A DNA stretch of 64,000 nt from Xanthobacteraceae bacterium 501b (GTDB lineage Bacteria; Pseudomonadota; Alphaproteobacteria; Rhizobiales; Xanthobacteraceae), in contig KB899087.1 in assembly GCA_000378025.1 (NCBI GenBank), positions 62,001-126,000 on the forward strand. Direction: 5' to 3'. Positions 1 through 9,129 of the stretch are shown piece after piece. A model generated the notes under the pieces. The model did not search any database, had not been told where the DNA came from, and was given only the letters and a program-made list of their open reading frames with translations. How positions within the stretch are numbered: position 1 is the stretch's first letter; each line of letters starts with the position of its first letter. The translations under genes and the position numbers were made by a program.

Positions 1-459
1 GACCCAGATCGGGATCACCACGCCACTGTCGCGCAAGACCTGCCCGTTCCATTCGCTAGGCACGATCACGGCATCGAGCCGATTAATCAGCGCCGGCCAG
101 TGGCCCGGCAACCGGTCGGTCTCCCACACGGTATGGCCGACCACGCAGCGTGTGCCCCGGCGGCGCTCGCGCCCGATGAAGTGAGGGTAATATTCGGGCA
201 CGAAGTGGATGATGGCCACGTCGCACTTCCGCGCATCGTCACGCAAGGACCGGAGATCTTCTGGGCCGGCCTCGGGCGATACGGCAGGCGCATATCCCAA
301 GCCCAGATCCCCGCCGGGAAGCAGGGGCTCCCAGGCCAGCTGGACGCCTGCATCCCGCAAGGCACGTACCAATGCAGCCGCCGCCACCGCATAGCCGCTC
401 CTGTCGCCCAAACCGATATAGCGCAGCACCGGACGGGCGGCGGACAAACGGGCACTCAT
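1..459 (-). CDS. Glycosyltransferase, N-terminal part (runs off window)
   Basis: The visible 153 codons encode the N-terminal half of a probable GT-B glycosyltransferase of a surface-glycan locus. An opening strand and glycine turn (RYIGLGDRSGYA) leads into a helix (AAAALVRALRDAG). Later segments read HTVWETDRLPGHW and LDAVIVPSEWNGQVLRDSG. The VPSxWN segment is typical of GT4-like enzymes just before the interdomain linker. The nucleotide-sugar-binding C-terminal domain lies outside the window. ATG at 459 was chosen as the first start giving an uninterrupted frame with this fold; a GGA lies about 13 bases upstream. It is transcribed divergently from the glycosyltransferase genes that follow. 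Donor and acceptor sugars cannot be inferred. Confidence 0.75.
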   Translation of the reverse strand, partial: MSARLSAARPVLRYIGLGDRSGYAVAAAALVRALRDAGVQLAWEPLLPGGDLGLGYAPAVSPEAGPEDLRSLRDDARKCDVAIIHFVPEYYPHFIGRERRRGTRCVVGHTVWETDRLPGHWPALINRLDAVIVPSEWNGQVLRDSGVVIPIWV

Positions 460-935
460 GCCAAACAACCGTCCTGGCGAAGTGGTGAACCATAACACAT
501 CGTTCAGCGGCTCCTCGAAGGGCGGAGGTGGCGGCAACCGAGCGCACAGCGCTTGGCAGGCGGCCGGCGTTGGTTACACCCCACGAGCCGGAGGGCTTCA
601 AGAGCAAAGAGGGGGTGCCGCTTTCATTCCCCCTCTTTGTCAGCAAGACGAAGCTCAGGCGGGTGCAATCATGAATGGTGAAAATTAATGCGATGAACTT
701 AAAGAACTTCGATTTTAAGTTTCATTTTCGATGCATATCGATCGTCACCCGGCGGGCTGGATCAAGGCATATGCCAGTAAGAATGTGAAATGTTTCAAGA
801 GAGAACCTTGGAGAGAAGCCGTGAACGGCACTTTTTCCGGTGAGAAGGGGGTTAAACGTCTGTCTTCAGCACGCGCGATCTTGACGGACGGAGGGGGTCC
901 CACCTAGGACGGGGCCAGAACCTGGGACGCTTCAG
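460..935. other. Long divergent intergenic region
   Basis: No coding frame in this 476-bp stretch resembles a known family. It separates the minus-strand glycosyltransferase from the plus-strand cluster, so it should hold both promoters. Its centre (about 680-800) is noticeably A+T-richer than the neighbouring genes, as expected of a promoter. A strong inverted repeat at 606-638 is listed separately. Confidence 0.5.
606..638. repeat. Strong hairpin (10-bp perfect stem)
   Basis: AAAGAGGGGG at 606-615 pairs perfectly with CCCCCTCTTT at 629-638 around a 13-nt loop. The G/C stem ending in T residues resembles an intrinsic terminator. Yet no gene ends here: it sits between two divergent genes. 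It could be an attenuator in the leader of the minus-strand gene, or the remnant of a lost gene's terminator. Confidence 0.5.
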
Positions 936-2000
936 GTGACGTCTGGGAAACGCCAAGGGGCCGACAAGAGCGCCCAGGCAGACCGAAATCAGCGGCACAT
1001 CATTGATGTTTTCAAACGCCGAACATCGACTCATCGCCTTACGCCATGCGGGGGGCTCTGCAGAGCTTTTCCGATCAACGTGACAGCCAGCTCCTCGCTT
1101 TCCGGGGCCGTGCAGGGCTCGCAGCGCATCCCCAACATCTACCACTTCGTGTTTGGTCTGCGGCCGCAGACGGAGCCCTTTCACCTGATGCATTACCTCT
1201 GCCTGGCCTCCTGCCTCGAGGTCAATCGGCCCGATCGCGTGGTCGTGCATCTGCACAACCAGCCCTATGGACCGCTATGGGACCGGATCTATCCGCGCAT
1301 CGAGGTGCAAACGATCCCCGCGGATGAACGGCGTGTCGAGCTGAACTACCAGGACGATTCCATCAGGCGTTTCGCCTACGCCCATCTGTCCGACTTCATC
1401 CGCCTGCGCGTTCTGCATGAGCAGGGCGGCGTCTATGCGGATATGGACACGCTGTTCGTGGCGCCGCCGCCCGCTGCCCTGTTCGGCGAATCCTGCGTCA
1501 TGGGCCATGAGCGTGTAGACGTCGGGGCTACCTCCTCACCCCAGGGCTCGCTTTGCAATGCGCTGATCATGGCCGAGCCCGGCGCGCCCTTTATCCGAAC
1601 CTGGATCGAGCGCATGCCCGGCGCCTTCGATGGCAGCTGGAGCAACCATTCCACCTTCCTGCCCTATCGGCTCAGCCGCGAATTTCCGCACTGGATCCGC
1701 GTGGAGCCCGAGAATCGCTTCTTCGCGCTCGACTGGACGCGGGAGGGCATTGCCGGCCTTTTCGAGCAGGACCGCGTGCTGCCACAGGAGGCCACGAGCC
1801 TGCACCTCTGGGCCCATCTCTGGTGGGACGTGGAGCGGCGCGACCTGTCCGATTTCAACCATCGCCGTCTGACACCCGCCTATGTGGCGCATGCGCGTAC
1901 CACCTATGCCCGCCAGGCACGCCCGCACCTGCCGGCCGGGCTGGCCCCTTCAGCCCTGGCCCACTGGCTGCGCAGGCCATTCCGGCGGAGGGCCTCGTGA
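936..2000 (+). CDS. GT32-like glycosyltransferase (DXD sugar-binding family)
   Basis: A probable cytoplasmic glycosyltransferase of the 'glycosyltransferase sugar-binding region containing DXD' family (GT32, related to mannosyl/galactosyltransferases of capsule and LPS synthesis). The hallmarks are IPNIYHFVFG near the start of the homologous region, a helix ending SDFIRLRVLHEQGG, and the metal-binding motif GGVYADMDTLF. The frame opens at a GTG at 936, but homology begins near 1119. GTG at 1080 is an alternative start, and neither has a convincing Shine-Dalgarno. The stop codon overlaps the GTG start of the next glycosyltransferase (GTGA), so the genes are translationally coupled. The substrate is unknown. 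Confidence 0.78.
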   Translation: MTSGKRQGADKSAQADRNQRHIIDVFKRRTSTHRLTPCGGLCRAFPINVTASSSLSGAVQGSQRIPNIYHFVFGLRPQTEPFHLMHYLCLASCLEVNRPDRVVVHLHNQPYGPLWDRIYPRIEVQTIPADERRVELNYQDDSIRRFAYAHLSDFIRLRVLHEQGGVYADMDTLFVAPPPAALFGESCVMGHERVDVGATSSPQGSLCNALIMAEPGAPFIRTWIERMPGAFDGSWSNHSTFLPYRLSREFPHWIRVEPENRFFALDWTREGIAGLFEQDRVLPQEATSLHLWAHLWWDVERRDLSDFNHRRLTPAYVAHARTTYARQARPHLPAGLAPSALAHWLRRPFRRRAS

Positions 2001-3178
2001 GTGGGACGCACAAATCGCGCAGCCGGGCTGTCCTGCTGACCCATGTGCTGCCCTCCCCCGATGGCGTGGGTCTGATGCGGCGGGGCTGGCGCTGGGCTTG
2101 CGAACTGGCGGCGACGCATGACCTCGACATCGTGCTGGTGACGCGCGGCGCCGAAGCGCCTGTCGCTCGGACCCCGCTGCCGGGCGCGCTGCATGTGGTG
2201 CACAGCACCGGCCCCGCCCTGAAGCGCCGTCGCCTGGCGGACTGGTTCGAGCCGGATGCGGCGGCGGCCGCGGCGCTGGGCGCCTTGTCCGGTTCGGTGC
2301 CGGCGCGCGTCCTCGTGTTTCGCTTCTATCTGCACGACTTTGCTTCGCATCTGCCGCCCGCATGGCGAGCTGTGGCCGAGATGGACTGCGATGACTGGGA
2401 ATCGGCCACGCGGCGCAGTCTGGCCGGCCTGGCGCTGCGTCGCGGGCGCTGGCGCACGGCGGCGGCGCGCCTCGTGCAATCGCGGCGCTACGCCCGGCTC
2501 GAGCGGCTGTTACTGCCAAGCTACCGCACCATTCACCTCTCCGCCGCGCAGGATGCCACCCGTCTCGCCCGCCTCCCGGGCATGGGCGAGGTGCGCACCA
2601 GCCCCAACCTTGTCGTTGCCGACGCGATGCCCGCCCTGCCACCGCCCCCGGCAGGCGGGCGCACCCTGCTCTTCGTGGGCGCGCTGTTCTATCCGCCCAA
2701 TGAGGATGCCGTGCTCTGGTTCACCCGTTCCGTGCTGCCGCTCCTTCGCCGGCTGGTGCCGGACGTGCAGGTCATCGTCGCAGGCCGGGCGGATGCCTCG
2801 CTAAGGCGGCGCTTGGCCGCCCATGGCATCACCTATGCGCACGAGCCCGCCGACCTGCGTCCCCTTTACGCCCAGGCCACGGCGGTCATTGCGCCGGTGC
2901 GCGGCGGCGGTGGCACCAAGCTGAAGGTGCTAGAAGCCTGGCACTATGCACGCCCATTGGTGGGCACCTCGCATGCTGTCCGAGGGCTGCAGGTCGAGCC
3001 CGGGCGGCATGTGCTCGTGGCCGATCGCGCCGGGCTCTTCGCGCTCCATTGCGCGGCGCTGCTGACGGATGCGGCGCTGGCCGCCCGCATCGCCGATGAG
3101 GGTGAACGCCTGCTGCGGGCGCAATACTGCCTCGCCCCGGCTGACGACACGCCCTCACCCAACCTCGCTCCTGGATGA
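1997..3178 (+). CDS. GT4-family glycosyltransferase
   Basis: A 393-residue GT-B fold glycosyltransferase (group 1). The N-terminal domain carries an early THVLPSPDGVG turn. The C-terminal nucleotide-sugar-binding domain contains TLLFVGALFYPPN, a long helix, VQVIVAGRAD, and the conserved KLKVLEAWHYARPLVGT segment, whose glutamate contacts the donor. It begins at GTG 1997 inside the upstream stop and ends in ATGA with the next gene, so the four genes form one operon. The same frame stays open upstream to 1553, but that stretch is antisense-like noise over the GT32 gene. Acceptor and sugar are unknown; capsule, O-antigen or exopolysaccharide assembly is inferred from context. Confidence 0.82.
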   Translation: MSGTHKSRSRAVLLTHVLPSPDGVGLMRRGWRWACELAATHDLDIVLVTRGAEAPVARTPLPGALHVVHSTGPALKRRRLADWFEPDAAAAAALGALSGSVPARVLVFRFYLHDFASHLPPAWRAVAEMDCDDWESATRRSLAGLALRRGRWRTAAARLVQSRRYARLERLLLPSYRTIHLSAAQDATRLARLPGMGEVRTSPNLVVADAMPALPPPPAGGRTLLFVGALFYPPNEDAVLWFTRSVLPLLRRLVPDVQVIVAGRADASLRRRLAAHGITYAHEPADLRPLYAQATAVIAPVRGGGGTKLKVLEAWHYARPLVGTSHAVRGLQVEPGRHVLVADRAGLFALHCAALLTDAALAARIADEGERLLRAQYCLAPADDTPSPNLAPG

Positions 3179-5679
3179 AGCAGGAAAACCCCTTGCACGA
3201 TTCCGCCACCCCTGCGGCCCGCCCGCCGCTGCTGATCCTCTCAGTCGCCACCGGCTATGGCGGCGCCGAGCGCAATGTCGAAATCCTGCTGCCCCTGCTG
3301 CTCGCCGAACGGCGGGTCACGGTCTTCGCCTGCAACGCGCTGCACCTGGAGCGGCTTCGGCAGATGGCGCACCCCCGGCTGGACATCCAGACGGTGGATG
3401 CCACACGCGCGAACTTCGTCGCGCGCGCGGCGCGGCTGCTTGTACGGCGCGTCCTGGCGCTTCGGCCTTCGTCCATCCTGACCAATACGCAGGATTCCCT
3501 GCGCATCCTGGCGCGGGCGGCGGGCTGGCTGCCGGGGCTGGACGCGATCGCCTGCGTGGCCGCGCACGACTTCCAGTGGTTCGACCACAAGCAGTTGCTG
3601 CCGCAGGTGCCCCGGGCCATGCTACTGGTGCCCGACCGGTCGGTGCTGGAGAAGCCGGACTACCTCGCCGAGCACGTCTGGCCGCACGGCCCGATGCGGG
3701 CACTGGTGATCCCCAACCCGGTCGACGTTCCGGCGGCGCCCTCCCGGGACCTGGCCGACGAGGCGCCCTTCCTGCACCTCGCCACGGTGAACCGATTCAA
3801 GGGCCATGCGTCGCTGGTGCAGGCCGCAGCCCTGCTGAGGGCGCGCTGCGCTGGCCTGCGCATCGCGTCCGTGGGCCATCGGCCCATCCCCGAATTACAT
3901 GCCGAGCTGCAGGCCCAGATGGCGGCGGCAGGCACCGGGGGCACGCTGAGCCTGCACCACCACGTGCCCGACCCCTCGGCGCTGCTGCGACAGGCGCGGG
4001 CCGTGCTCGTTACCTCCATCTCCGCTGAAGGGGGGCCGGAGACCTTCGGCCGCACGATCATCGAGGCCTGGGCTCATCAGCGGCCGGTCATCGCCTTTGC
4101 CTGCGGAGCGCCGGCGCAATTGATCCGGCACGAGGTCGACGGCCTGCTGGTCGACGAGGGCGACGTGCAGGGACTGGCCGATGCCATTGAGCGGCTGCAC
4201 CGCGATCCCGCCCTGGCCGACCGGCTCGGGCGCAGCGGCCGCGAACGGGCCGAGCGCGAATTCGCCGCGCCTCGCATAGTGGCCCAGTTGGCGGCCGTGC
4301 TGGACGGCCGCTGGTGCCCGCGCCTCCTTGCCCCGCCAGCCGGTGCGGGCCAGCCCGGTCCGGCCGTCCTGTTCGACGTGTCGCTTGCGCTGGAAAAGGG
4401 ATGGCATTCGCCGGTGGGCATGTCGCGGGTGGAACAGCAGACCGCCGAACGGCTCGCGGCGCAGCCCACACCTTTTCAGCTGGTTCGGCGCAGTCCGGAA
4501 GAGGGGGGCTATCGCCGCCTCACCGGGCAGGAGCTGGAATTCCTGGCCAACGCGCCTGACGGCATGGGCAGGATGGCCGATGCCGAACTGGCGAACAGCC
4601 CGCGGCCGCCGCCGCGCCTGCCGCAGCCTATAGGGAACACGGCGCGCGCGCTCGGCGCCCTGCAATGTGTTGGCTCCAGTCTGCGCCGTCTGGTTCCGCG
4701 CGGCGTGGTCCGTCGGGTGCAGCGCCGTGCGAAGGCCCGCATGCAGGTGCTGTCGATGGAAGCCCCGCCGTTGGCGCCAAATCCGGGCGACGTTCTGCTG
4801 AGCGTCTCCAACCCGTGGGACTATCTGAAGCCGCCTGTCTTCAAGGCACTTCGCGCCCAAGGGGTGCGCGTGGTTTTGGCTGTGCACGACCTGATGGTCT
4901 GGGAGAGCCCCCAGTGGACCGCTGGCCGCGATCCGCGCAGCTATACGGCCGACATGCGCGGCGTCATCGCCGAGGCGGACCAACTGGTGGCTGTCTCGCG
5001 GCACACGGCGCGGCAGGTGCAGCGGGCGCTGGCCGAAGAGGGCCACGCCGTGCCACCCCTGCGCGTGGCGTCGCCGGCGGGCCTCGACACGGCGCGCGCA
5101 CTGCCGGGCAGTCCACCCACGGGCTTGCCGCCGGACCGGCCCTTTGTCGTCTATTGCTCGACGATCGAAATCCGCAAGAACCACATCCTTCTGCTGAACC
5201 TGTGGGAGCAGTTGCGGCAGCAGCTTCCGGCGGAACGCCTGCCGGTGCTGGTGCTGGCCGGCCGCTGGGGCTGGGGCGTCGACGCCGTGCGGCTGGCGGT
5301 GGAGAGAAACTGGCGGCTGGCGCCGCACGTGCAGGTGGCCGCCGCCCTGCGCGACGAGCAGCTCCACTGGCTGTACCGCCATGCGCGCTTCTCGGTCTTC
5401 CCCTCGTTCAACGAGGGCTTCGGACTGCCAGTGGCGGAGAGCCTGGCCGCCGGCACACCCGTGGTTGTCTCGGACCACCCGGCCCTTGTCGAAGCCTCGG
5501 CCGGGCTGATGCCCGCGCTCGATCCGGGCGATCTGCCCGCCTGGCGCAACGAGATCAGCCGTCTGTGCCTGGACGACACCTATCTCGTGCAGCTGCGCGC
5601 CAAAGCCCGGACATACCGGCCGGTCCCGTCCGACGGTCTGCCGCAGGCGCTGCTGGAAGCCGCCAGCGTGGCGCCATGA
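3175..5679 (+). CDS. Tandem two-domain GT4 glycosyltransferase
   Basis: An 834-residue protein made of two complete GT-B units, about twice the usual GT4 length. Unit 1 (about residues 1-375) starts with a glycine-rich turn, SVATGYGGAERN, and has the donor-site motif EGGPETFGRTIIEAW. Unit 2 (about 400-834) restarts with VGMSRVEQQTAERL. It shows STIEIRKNHILLL and the classical EX7E motif in FNEGFGLPVAESLAAGTP. The arrangement suggests one polypeptide adding two successive sugars, or one domain serving a structural role. It overlaps both neighbours by ATGA. A linker rich in Pro/Ala and Arg separates the units (about residues 470-520). Function in glycan assembly is inferred from family and context. 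Confidence 0.82.
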   Translation: MKQENPLHDSATPAARPPLLILSVATGYGGAERNVEILLPLLLAERRVTVFACNALHLERLRQMAHPRLDIQTVDATRANFVARAARLLVRRVLALRPSSILTNTQDSLRILARAAGWLPGLDAIACVAAHDFQWFDHKQLLPQVPRAMLLVPDRSVLEKPDYLAEHVWPHGPMRALVIPNPVDVPAAPSRDLADEAPFLHLATVNRFKGHASLVQAAALLRARCAGLRIASVGHRPIPELHAELQAQMAAAGTGGTLSLHHHVPDPSALLRQARAVLVTSISAEGGPETFGRTIIEAWAHQRPVIAFACGAPAQLIRHEVDGLLVDEGDVQGLADAIERLHRDPALADRLGRSGRERAEREFAAPRIVAQLAAVLDGRWCPRLLAPPAGAGQPGPAVLFDVSLALEKGWHSPVGMSRVEQQTAERLAAQPTPFQLVRRSPEEGGYRRLTGQELEFLANAPDGMGRMADAELANSPRPPPRLPQPIGNTARALGALQCVGSSLRRLVPRGVVRRVQRRAKARMQVLSMEAPPLAPNPGDVLLSVSNPWDYLKPPVFKALRAQGVRVVLAVHDLMVWESPQWTAGRDPRSYTADMRGVIAEADQLVAVSRHTARQVQRALAEEGHAVPPLRVASPAGLDTARALPGSPPTGLPPDRPFVVYCSTIEIRKNHILLLNLWEQLRQQLPAERLPVLVLAGRWGWGVDAVRLAVERNWRLAPHVQVAAALRDEQLHWLYRHARFSVFPSFNEGFGLPVAESLAAGTPVVVSDHPALVEASAGLMPALDPGDLPAWRNEISRLCLDDTYLVQLRAKARTYRPVPSDGLPQALLEAASVAP

Positions 5680-7352
5680 AAGGTACATCGCCGCCCTCCG
5701 CCCCCCCAACAGACACCTTCGATCGTGGGAACGTGATGGCGACCCATGCGCTGCGGGCCGCCCTGCGCCACTTCCAGGAGCGCCTTCAGTCCCAGGAGGC
5801 GCAGCTCGGCCGGCTGCGGAACGACATCGACAGGCAGGCCGCCGAACTAGCCCGGTGCCGCACGGCACTGCAGCAGCGGATGGAGGTATCCCGTCTTCAG
5901 GACGAGCCGGCACGGCGCGATGCGGAACGCACTGGTCTGGCAGGCAATGGCCTCTGGGCTAGCCGGCTCGGGGGTGGCGGGCTCGGGGGTAGCGGCCTGG
6001 GAAGTGCCGCTAAAGTGGGGGCCGCGCCGGAGAAGCAAAGCCGGCGGATGCTGCGCCGGCTGGCACGCGACCTCCGCCGCCTGTTGCCGCACGCCTGGGG
6101 TGGGTCACCGTCCGTCGCGCCACAGACAACCGAACCGTTCGATGCGCAGGATTATCGCGTGCGCATGCGGGCGCTGCGCGCATCCGGCCAGCTGGCGCGC
6201 GTGCGGACGGTGGCGCTGATTGCCCCGGACCGCCTCCGCCACGCGGCACACGCGGTGGCGCACCTCATCGACGGTATGTCCTTGCGATGCACAGTGCTCA
6301 CGGCCATACCCACGGCGTTCACCGAGGACCTCTATGTGGTCCTCAGCCCGTGCGCCTTCGAGGTGCTGCCGCCACCCGAACGGCGCATTCTCTGGCTGGT
6401 CGAGCCCGGCGAACTTGCCGATGGCGGGACAACCGCGCTGCATACGCACCTGGATGACTCGCTGGCCGTTTTCGAGGCGATGCTGCCGCGCATAGCCGAG
6501 CTTCAGGTGAGAAGGCTCGCGCAGGACCAGATCTTCCATGTGCCATTGACGCCGCGAACCGCCACTAAGCCAACCCTGGCCGACCGCTCGCCGCTGGGCC
6601 TGCCGCACATGTTGGCCCGCGCGCTTCATGGCGTCGGCGTGCTGGATGACGCGGCCTTCGAGGCCGCCACGGCCCAGACCCGCCTCGATGCGCCAGCCAC
6701 CGTGCTGTGCCTGCCCGAAGCCCCGGAACGATTCGCTCATGCACGCGAGAGCCAGCGCCATGGCGCGATCCTCTTCCCTGGCCTGCGCCATTTGGATGGC
6801 TGGAAGGGCACGGCCCTCAGCTACCGCTATTTGGCTCGCCGCGCCCTGCAGGCCCAACGCAAGCGGCTGATCGTGTGGGAAGACGACGCACGGCTGCCCA
6901 CTGATTTCGACGTCCGGCTCTCGGCTCTTCTGGCGCTCCTGGATACCAACGCCCGCCAGTGGGACCTGTTTTCGGGCCTGATAACCGACCTCTCCCCGCA
7001 TGGACGGATAAAGGCTGTGCAGACTCACGGCGATGGCCTGCTCATCGAGATCGACACGGTCATTGGCATGGTGTTCGGCATCTACGGCCCAAAGGCACTG
7101 CAGGCTCTGGCCGACTATCAGCTTGCGGGAGAGGACGTGGGGAGGAACACCATCGACCGCTACCTTGAAACGCTGGGCCTGCACTGCTGCACTGTGTTTC
7201 CGCCGCTGGTTGGCCACTCCGAGCACCTGTCCTCCACGCTCTGGTCATGGACGGGGCGTCGCTTCCTAAGCAACGACCTGTTGAATCCCATGATTGATCT
7301 TAGCCAGCTGCGGCTGCTGTCAAAGGTCGCAGACACCTTGGACTGCACATAG
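5676..7352 (+). CDS. Coiled-coil protein with GT25-like C-terminal domain
   Basis: A 558-residue protein. Residues about 24-85 form a charged heptad-rich helix (LQSQEAQLGRLRNDI and following), probably a coiled coil. A Gly-rich low-complexity stretch around 90-110 follows. The middle part, about 160-330, has no family I recognise. The C-terminal part (about 355-520) resembles GT25/LPS-type glycosyltransferases: GLRHLDGWKGTALSYRYL, then IVWEDDARLP (acidic metal-binding motif after a strand), then a D-rich segment and HSEHLSS. The start ATG overlaps the previous stop; ATG 5736 is an alternative start. It is the last gene of the glycosyltransferase operon, and the coiled coil may tether it to partners. 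The enzymatic assignment is moderate. Confidence 0.65.
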   Translation: MKGTSPPSAPPTDTFDRGNVMATHALRAALRHFQERLQSQEAQLGRLRNDIDRQAAELARCRTALQQRMEVSRLQDEPARRDAERTGLAGNGLWASRLGGGGLGGSGLGSAAKVGAAPEKQSRRMLRRLARDLRRLLPHAWGGSPSVAPQTTEPFDAQDYRVRMRALRASGQLARVRTVALIAPDRLRHAAHAVAHLIDGMSLRCTVLTAIPTAFTEDLYVVLSPCAFEVLPPPERRILWLVEPGELADGGTTALHTHLDDSLAVFEAMLPRIAELQVRRLAQDQIFHVPLTPRTATKPTLADRSPLGLPHMLARALHGVGVLDDAAFEAATAQTRLDAPATVLCLPEAPERFAHARESQRHGAILFPGLRHLDGWKGTALSYRYLARRALQAQRKRLIVWEDDARLPTDFDVRLSALLALLDTNARQWDLFSGLITDLSPHGRIKAVQTHGDGLLIEIDTVIGMVFGIYGPKALQALADYQLAGEDVGRNTIDRYLETLGLHCCTVFPPLVGHSEHLSSTLWSWTGRRFLSNDLLNPMIDLSQLRLLSKVADTLDCT

Positions 7353-7403
7353 AGCACGCCCAGTCAAAGCCTGTTCACCCAACGTGCTCCCGTTTTGCCT
7401 TTG

Positions 7404-7440
7404 CGCATTTTCTTCACGCGAACCGGAATCCACTTCGCTC
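7404..7440. repeat. Rhizobiales-type intergenic palindromic repeat, copy 1
   Basis: A 37-bp element opening with CGCATTTTCTTCACGCGAA and ending CCACTTCGCTC. It matches the sequence at 34083-34119 at 35 of 37 positions, in the same orientation. Similar elements are scattered between genes in many Rhizobiales genomes. This copy lacks the distal GAAAATGC arm that completes the hairpin in copy 2. It lies between the last glycosyltransferase and the first catabolic gene. Confidence 0.75.
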
Positions 7441-7449
7441 TGTCCGTCG

Positions 7450-8202
7450 TCAGTAGACGGCGCGGCCGCCGGAAATGTCGAACACGGCGCCGGTGGTGAA
7501 GGCGCAATCCTCCGAGCTGAGCCAGCCGATCAGCGCCGCCACCTCCTCGACCTGAAGAAACCGGTTCATCGGGATCTTCGACAGCATGAAGTCGATATGT
7601 TCCTGCTTCATCTGGCTGAAGATCTCGGTCTTCGCCGCCGCGGGGGTAATGGCGTTGACGAGGATATTGCTCGTCGCCAGCTCCTTGCCGAGCGACTTGG
7701 TCAGCCCGATCAGCCCCGCCTTGGACGCGGAATAGTGCGAGGCGTTGGCGTTGCCCTCCTTGCCGGCGATGGAGGCGACATTGACGATCCGCCCCCAGCC
7801 ATTCCTCAACAGATGCGGCACCACCGCCTTGCAGGCGAGAAACGGCCCGACAAGATTGACGTCGACGACGCGCCGCCAGGTCGCGGTGTCGAGTTCCCAC
7901 AGTCTGCCATTGCCGCCGGTAATGCCGGCATTGTTGACGAGAATGTCGATCTTGCCATGCGCCTGCGCGGTGGCCTGGGTGGTGGCGGTGACGCAGGCCT
8001 CGTCGGTGAGTTCCACCACATGGGTGGAGACGGTGCCGGAGGCCGCCAGCGCGCCGGCGGCCTCGTCCAGACGCGCCGCGTCGATGTCCCACAGCGCGAC
8101 GGTGGCGCCGGAGGCCAGCATGCGCGCGGCGGTGGCATAGCCGATACCGCGCGCGCCCCCGGTGACGATGGCGACGCGGCCGTTGAGATCGAGCTTGTTC
8201 AT
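7450..8202 (-). CDS. SDR-family dehydrogenase, probable 2-keto-3-deoxy-sugar-acid dehydrogenase
   Basis: A 250-residue classical short-chain dehydrogenase/reductase. The NAD(P) motif TGGARGIG is at residues 14-21, NNAG at 90-93, and the catalytic triad is S144, Y157 and K161 (YSASK). ATG 8202 is preceded by GGGAGA at good spacing. It lies immediately downstream of a fumarylacetoacetase-family hydrolase and an enolase-superfamily dehydratase. In L-fucose and L-rhamnose non-phosphorylating pathways this trio supplies dehydratase, 2-keto-3-deoxy-acid 4-dehydrogenase and 2,4-diketo-acid hydrolase. That role is inferred from context; SDR sequence alone does not fix the substrate. Confidence 0.85.
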   Translation of the reverse strand: MNKLDLNGRVAIVTGGARGIGYATAARMLASGATVALWDIDAARLDEAAGALAASGTVSTHVVELTDEACVTATTQATAQAHGKIDILVNNAGITGGNGRLWELDTATWRRVVDVNLVGPFLACKAVVPHLLRNGWGRIVNVASIAGKEGNANASHYSASKAGLIGLTKSLGKELATSNILVNAITPAAAKTEIFSQMKQEHIDFMLSKIPMNRFLQVEEVAALIGWLSSEDCAFTTGAVFDISGGRAVY

Positions 8203-8216
8203 GATGGCGTCTCCCT

Positions 8217-9062
8217 TCATTGCGCCGCGACTGTGGTCTGCTGCTGCTCGCCGAGGCCGGAAATGGCGAGGCGCATCGTCTGGCCGGCCTTGAGATAGAC
8301 TGGCGGCTTCTGGCCAAGGCCCACGCCCGGCGGCGTGCCGGTGGAGATGAGGTCGCCCGGCTGCAGGCTCATGAAATGGCTGACATAGGAAACGAGGGTC
8401 GGCACGTTGAAGATCATCGTGCGCGTCGAGCCGTTCTGGTAGCGCGTGCCATCGACCTCCAGCCACATGTCCAGCGCATGCGGGTCGGGGATCTCGTCGG
8501 CGGTCACCAGCCACGGGCCGATGGGCCCGAAGGTGTCGCACCCCTTGCCCTTGTCCCACTGGCCGCCACGCTCAAGCTGGAAATGGCGCTCGGAGACGTC
8601 GTTGATGATGCAATAGCCCGCGACATGCTCCAGCGCCTGCTCGACCGAGACGTATTTCGCCGTCCGGCCAATGACGATGCCAAGTTCCACCTCCCAGTCG
8701 GTCTTCTGCGCGCCGCGGGGGATCTCGACCGGGTCATAGGCACCGACAATGCAGCTTGTCGGCTTCATGAACAGCACCGGCTCCTCGGGAATCGGCATCC
8801 CGGCTTCGGCGGCGTGGTCGCTGTAGTTCAGGCCGACGCAGATGAACTTGCCAACGCCACCCACGCAGGCGCCAAGGCGCGGGGCGCCTTCCACGGCGGG
8901 AAGTGTCGCTGGGTCCAGCGCGCGAAGGCGCGCGAGACCTTCCGGGGTCAACGTCTCGCCGGCGATGTCGGAGGCGAACGCGGACAGGTCGCGCAGCGCG
9001 CCCGACGCGTCCACCAGGCCGGGCTTCTCCCGGCCGCATTCTCCATAGCGAACGAGCTTCAT
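8217..9062 (-). CDS. Fumarylacetoacetate hydrolase family, probable 2,4-diketo-3-deoxy-acid hydrolase
   Basis: A 281-residue FAH-fold enzyme expected to cleave a C-C bond of a 2,4-diketo acid, giving pyruvate and a hydroxyacid. The core signature starts at about residue 75 (KFICVGLNYSDHAAE). Metal ligands are the ExE of WEVELGIVIG and the aspartate of INDVSERHF, followed by KGCDTFGPIGPW and the C-terminal GTPPGVGLG. The length matches 2,4-diketo-3-deoxy-L-fuconate hydrolases and ureidoglycolate-lyase-like proteins. ATG 9062 follows AGGAGAAAACGCCA. It lies between the SDR (14-bp gap) and the dehydratase gene on the same strand, indicating one operon. The exact substrate is inferred. Confidence 0.87.
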   Translation of the reverse strand: MKLVRYGECGREKPGLVDASGALRDLSAFASDIAGETLTPEGLARLRALDPATLPAVEGAPRLGACVGGVGKFICVGLNYSDHAAEAGMPIPEEPVLFMKPTSCIVGAYDPVEIPRGAQKTDWEVELGIVIGRTAKYVSVEQALEHVAGYCIINDVSERHFQLERGGQWDKGKGCDTFGPIGPWLVTADEIPDPHALDMWLEVDGTRYQNGSTRTMIFNVPTLVSYVSHFMSLQPGDLISTGTPPGVGLGQKPPVYLKAGQTMRLAISGLGEQQQTTVAAQ

Positions 9063-9129
9063 TGGCGTTTTCTCCTGATTTCTTTCGCGGGTCGCGGCGC
9101 GGCCGGCCCGTGGGTTTTCGCGGCGCCTC

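Noticed and set aside
3895-5913. 672-codon minus-strand open frame over the tandem glycosyltransferase
   Set aside because: The composition is Arg/Ala/Gln/His-rich without motifs; the plus strand encodes two recognisable GT4 units.
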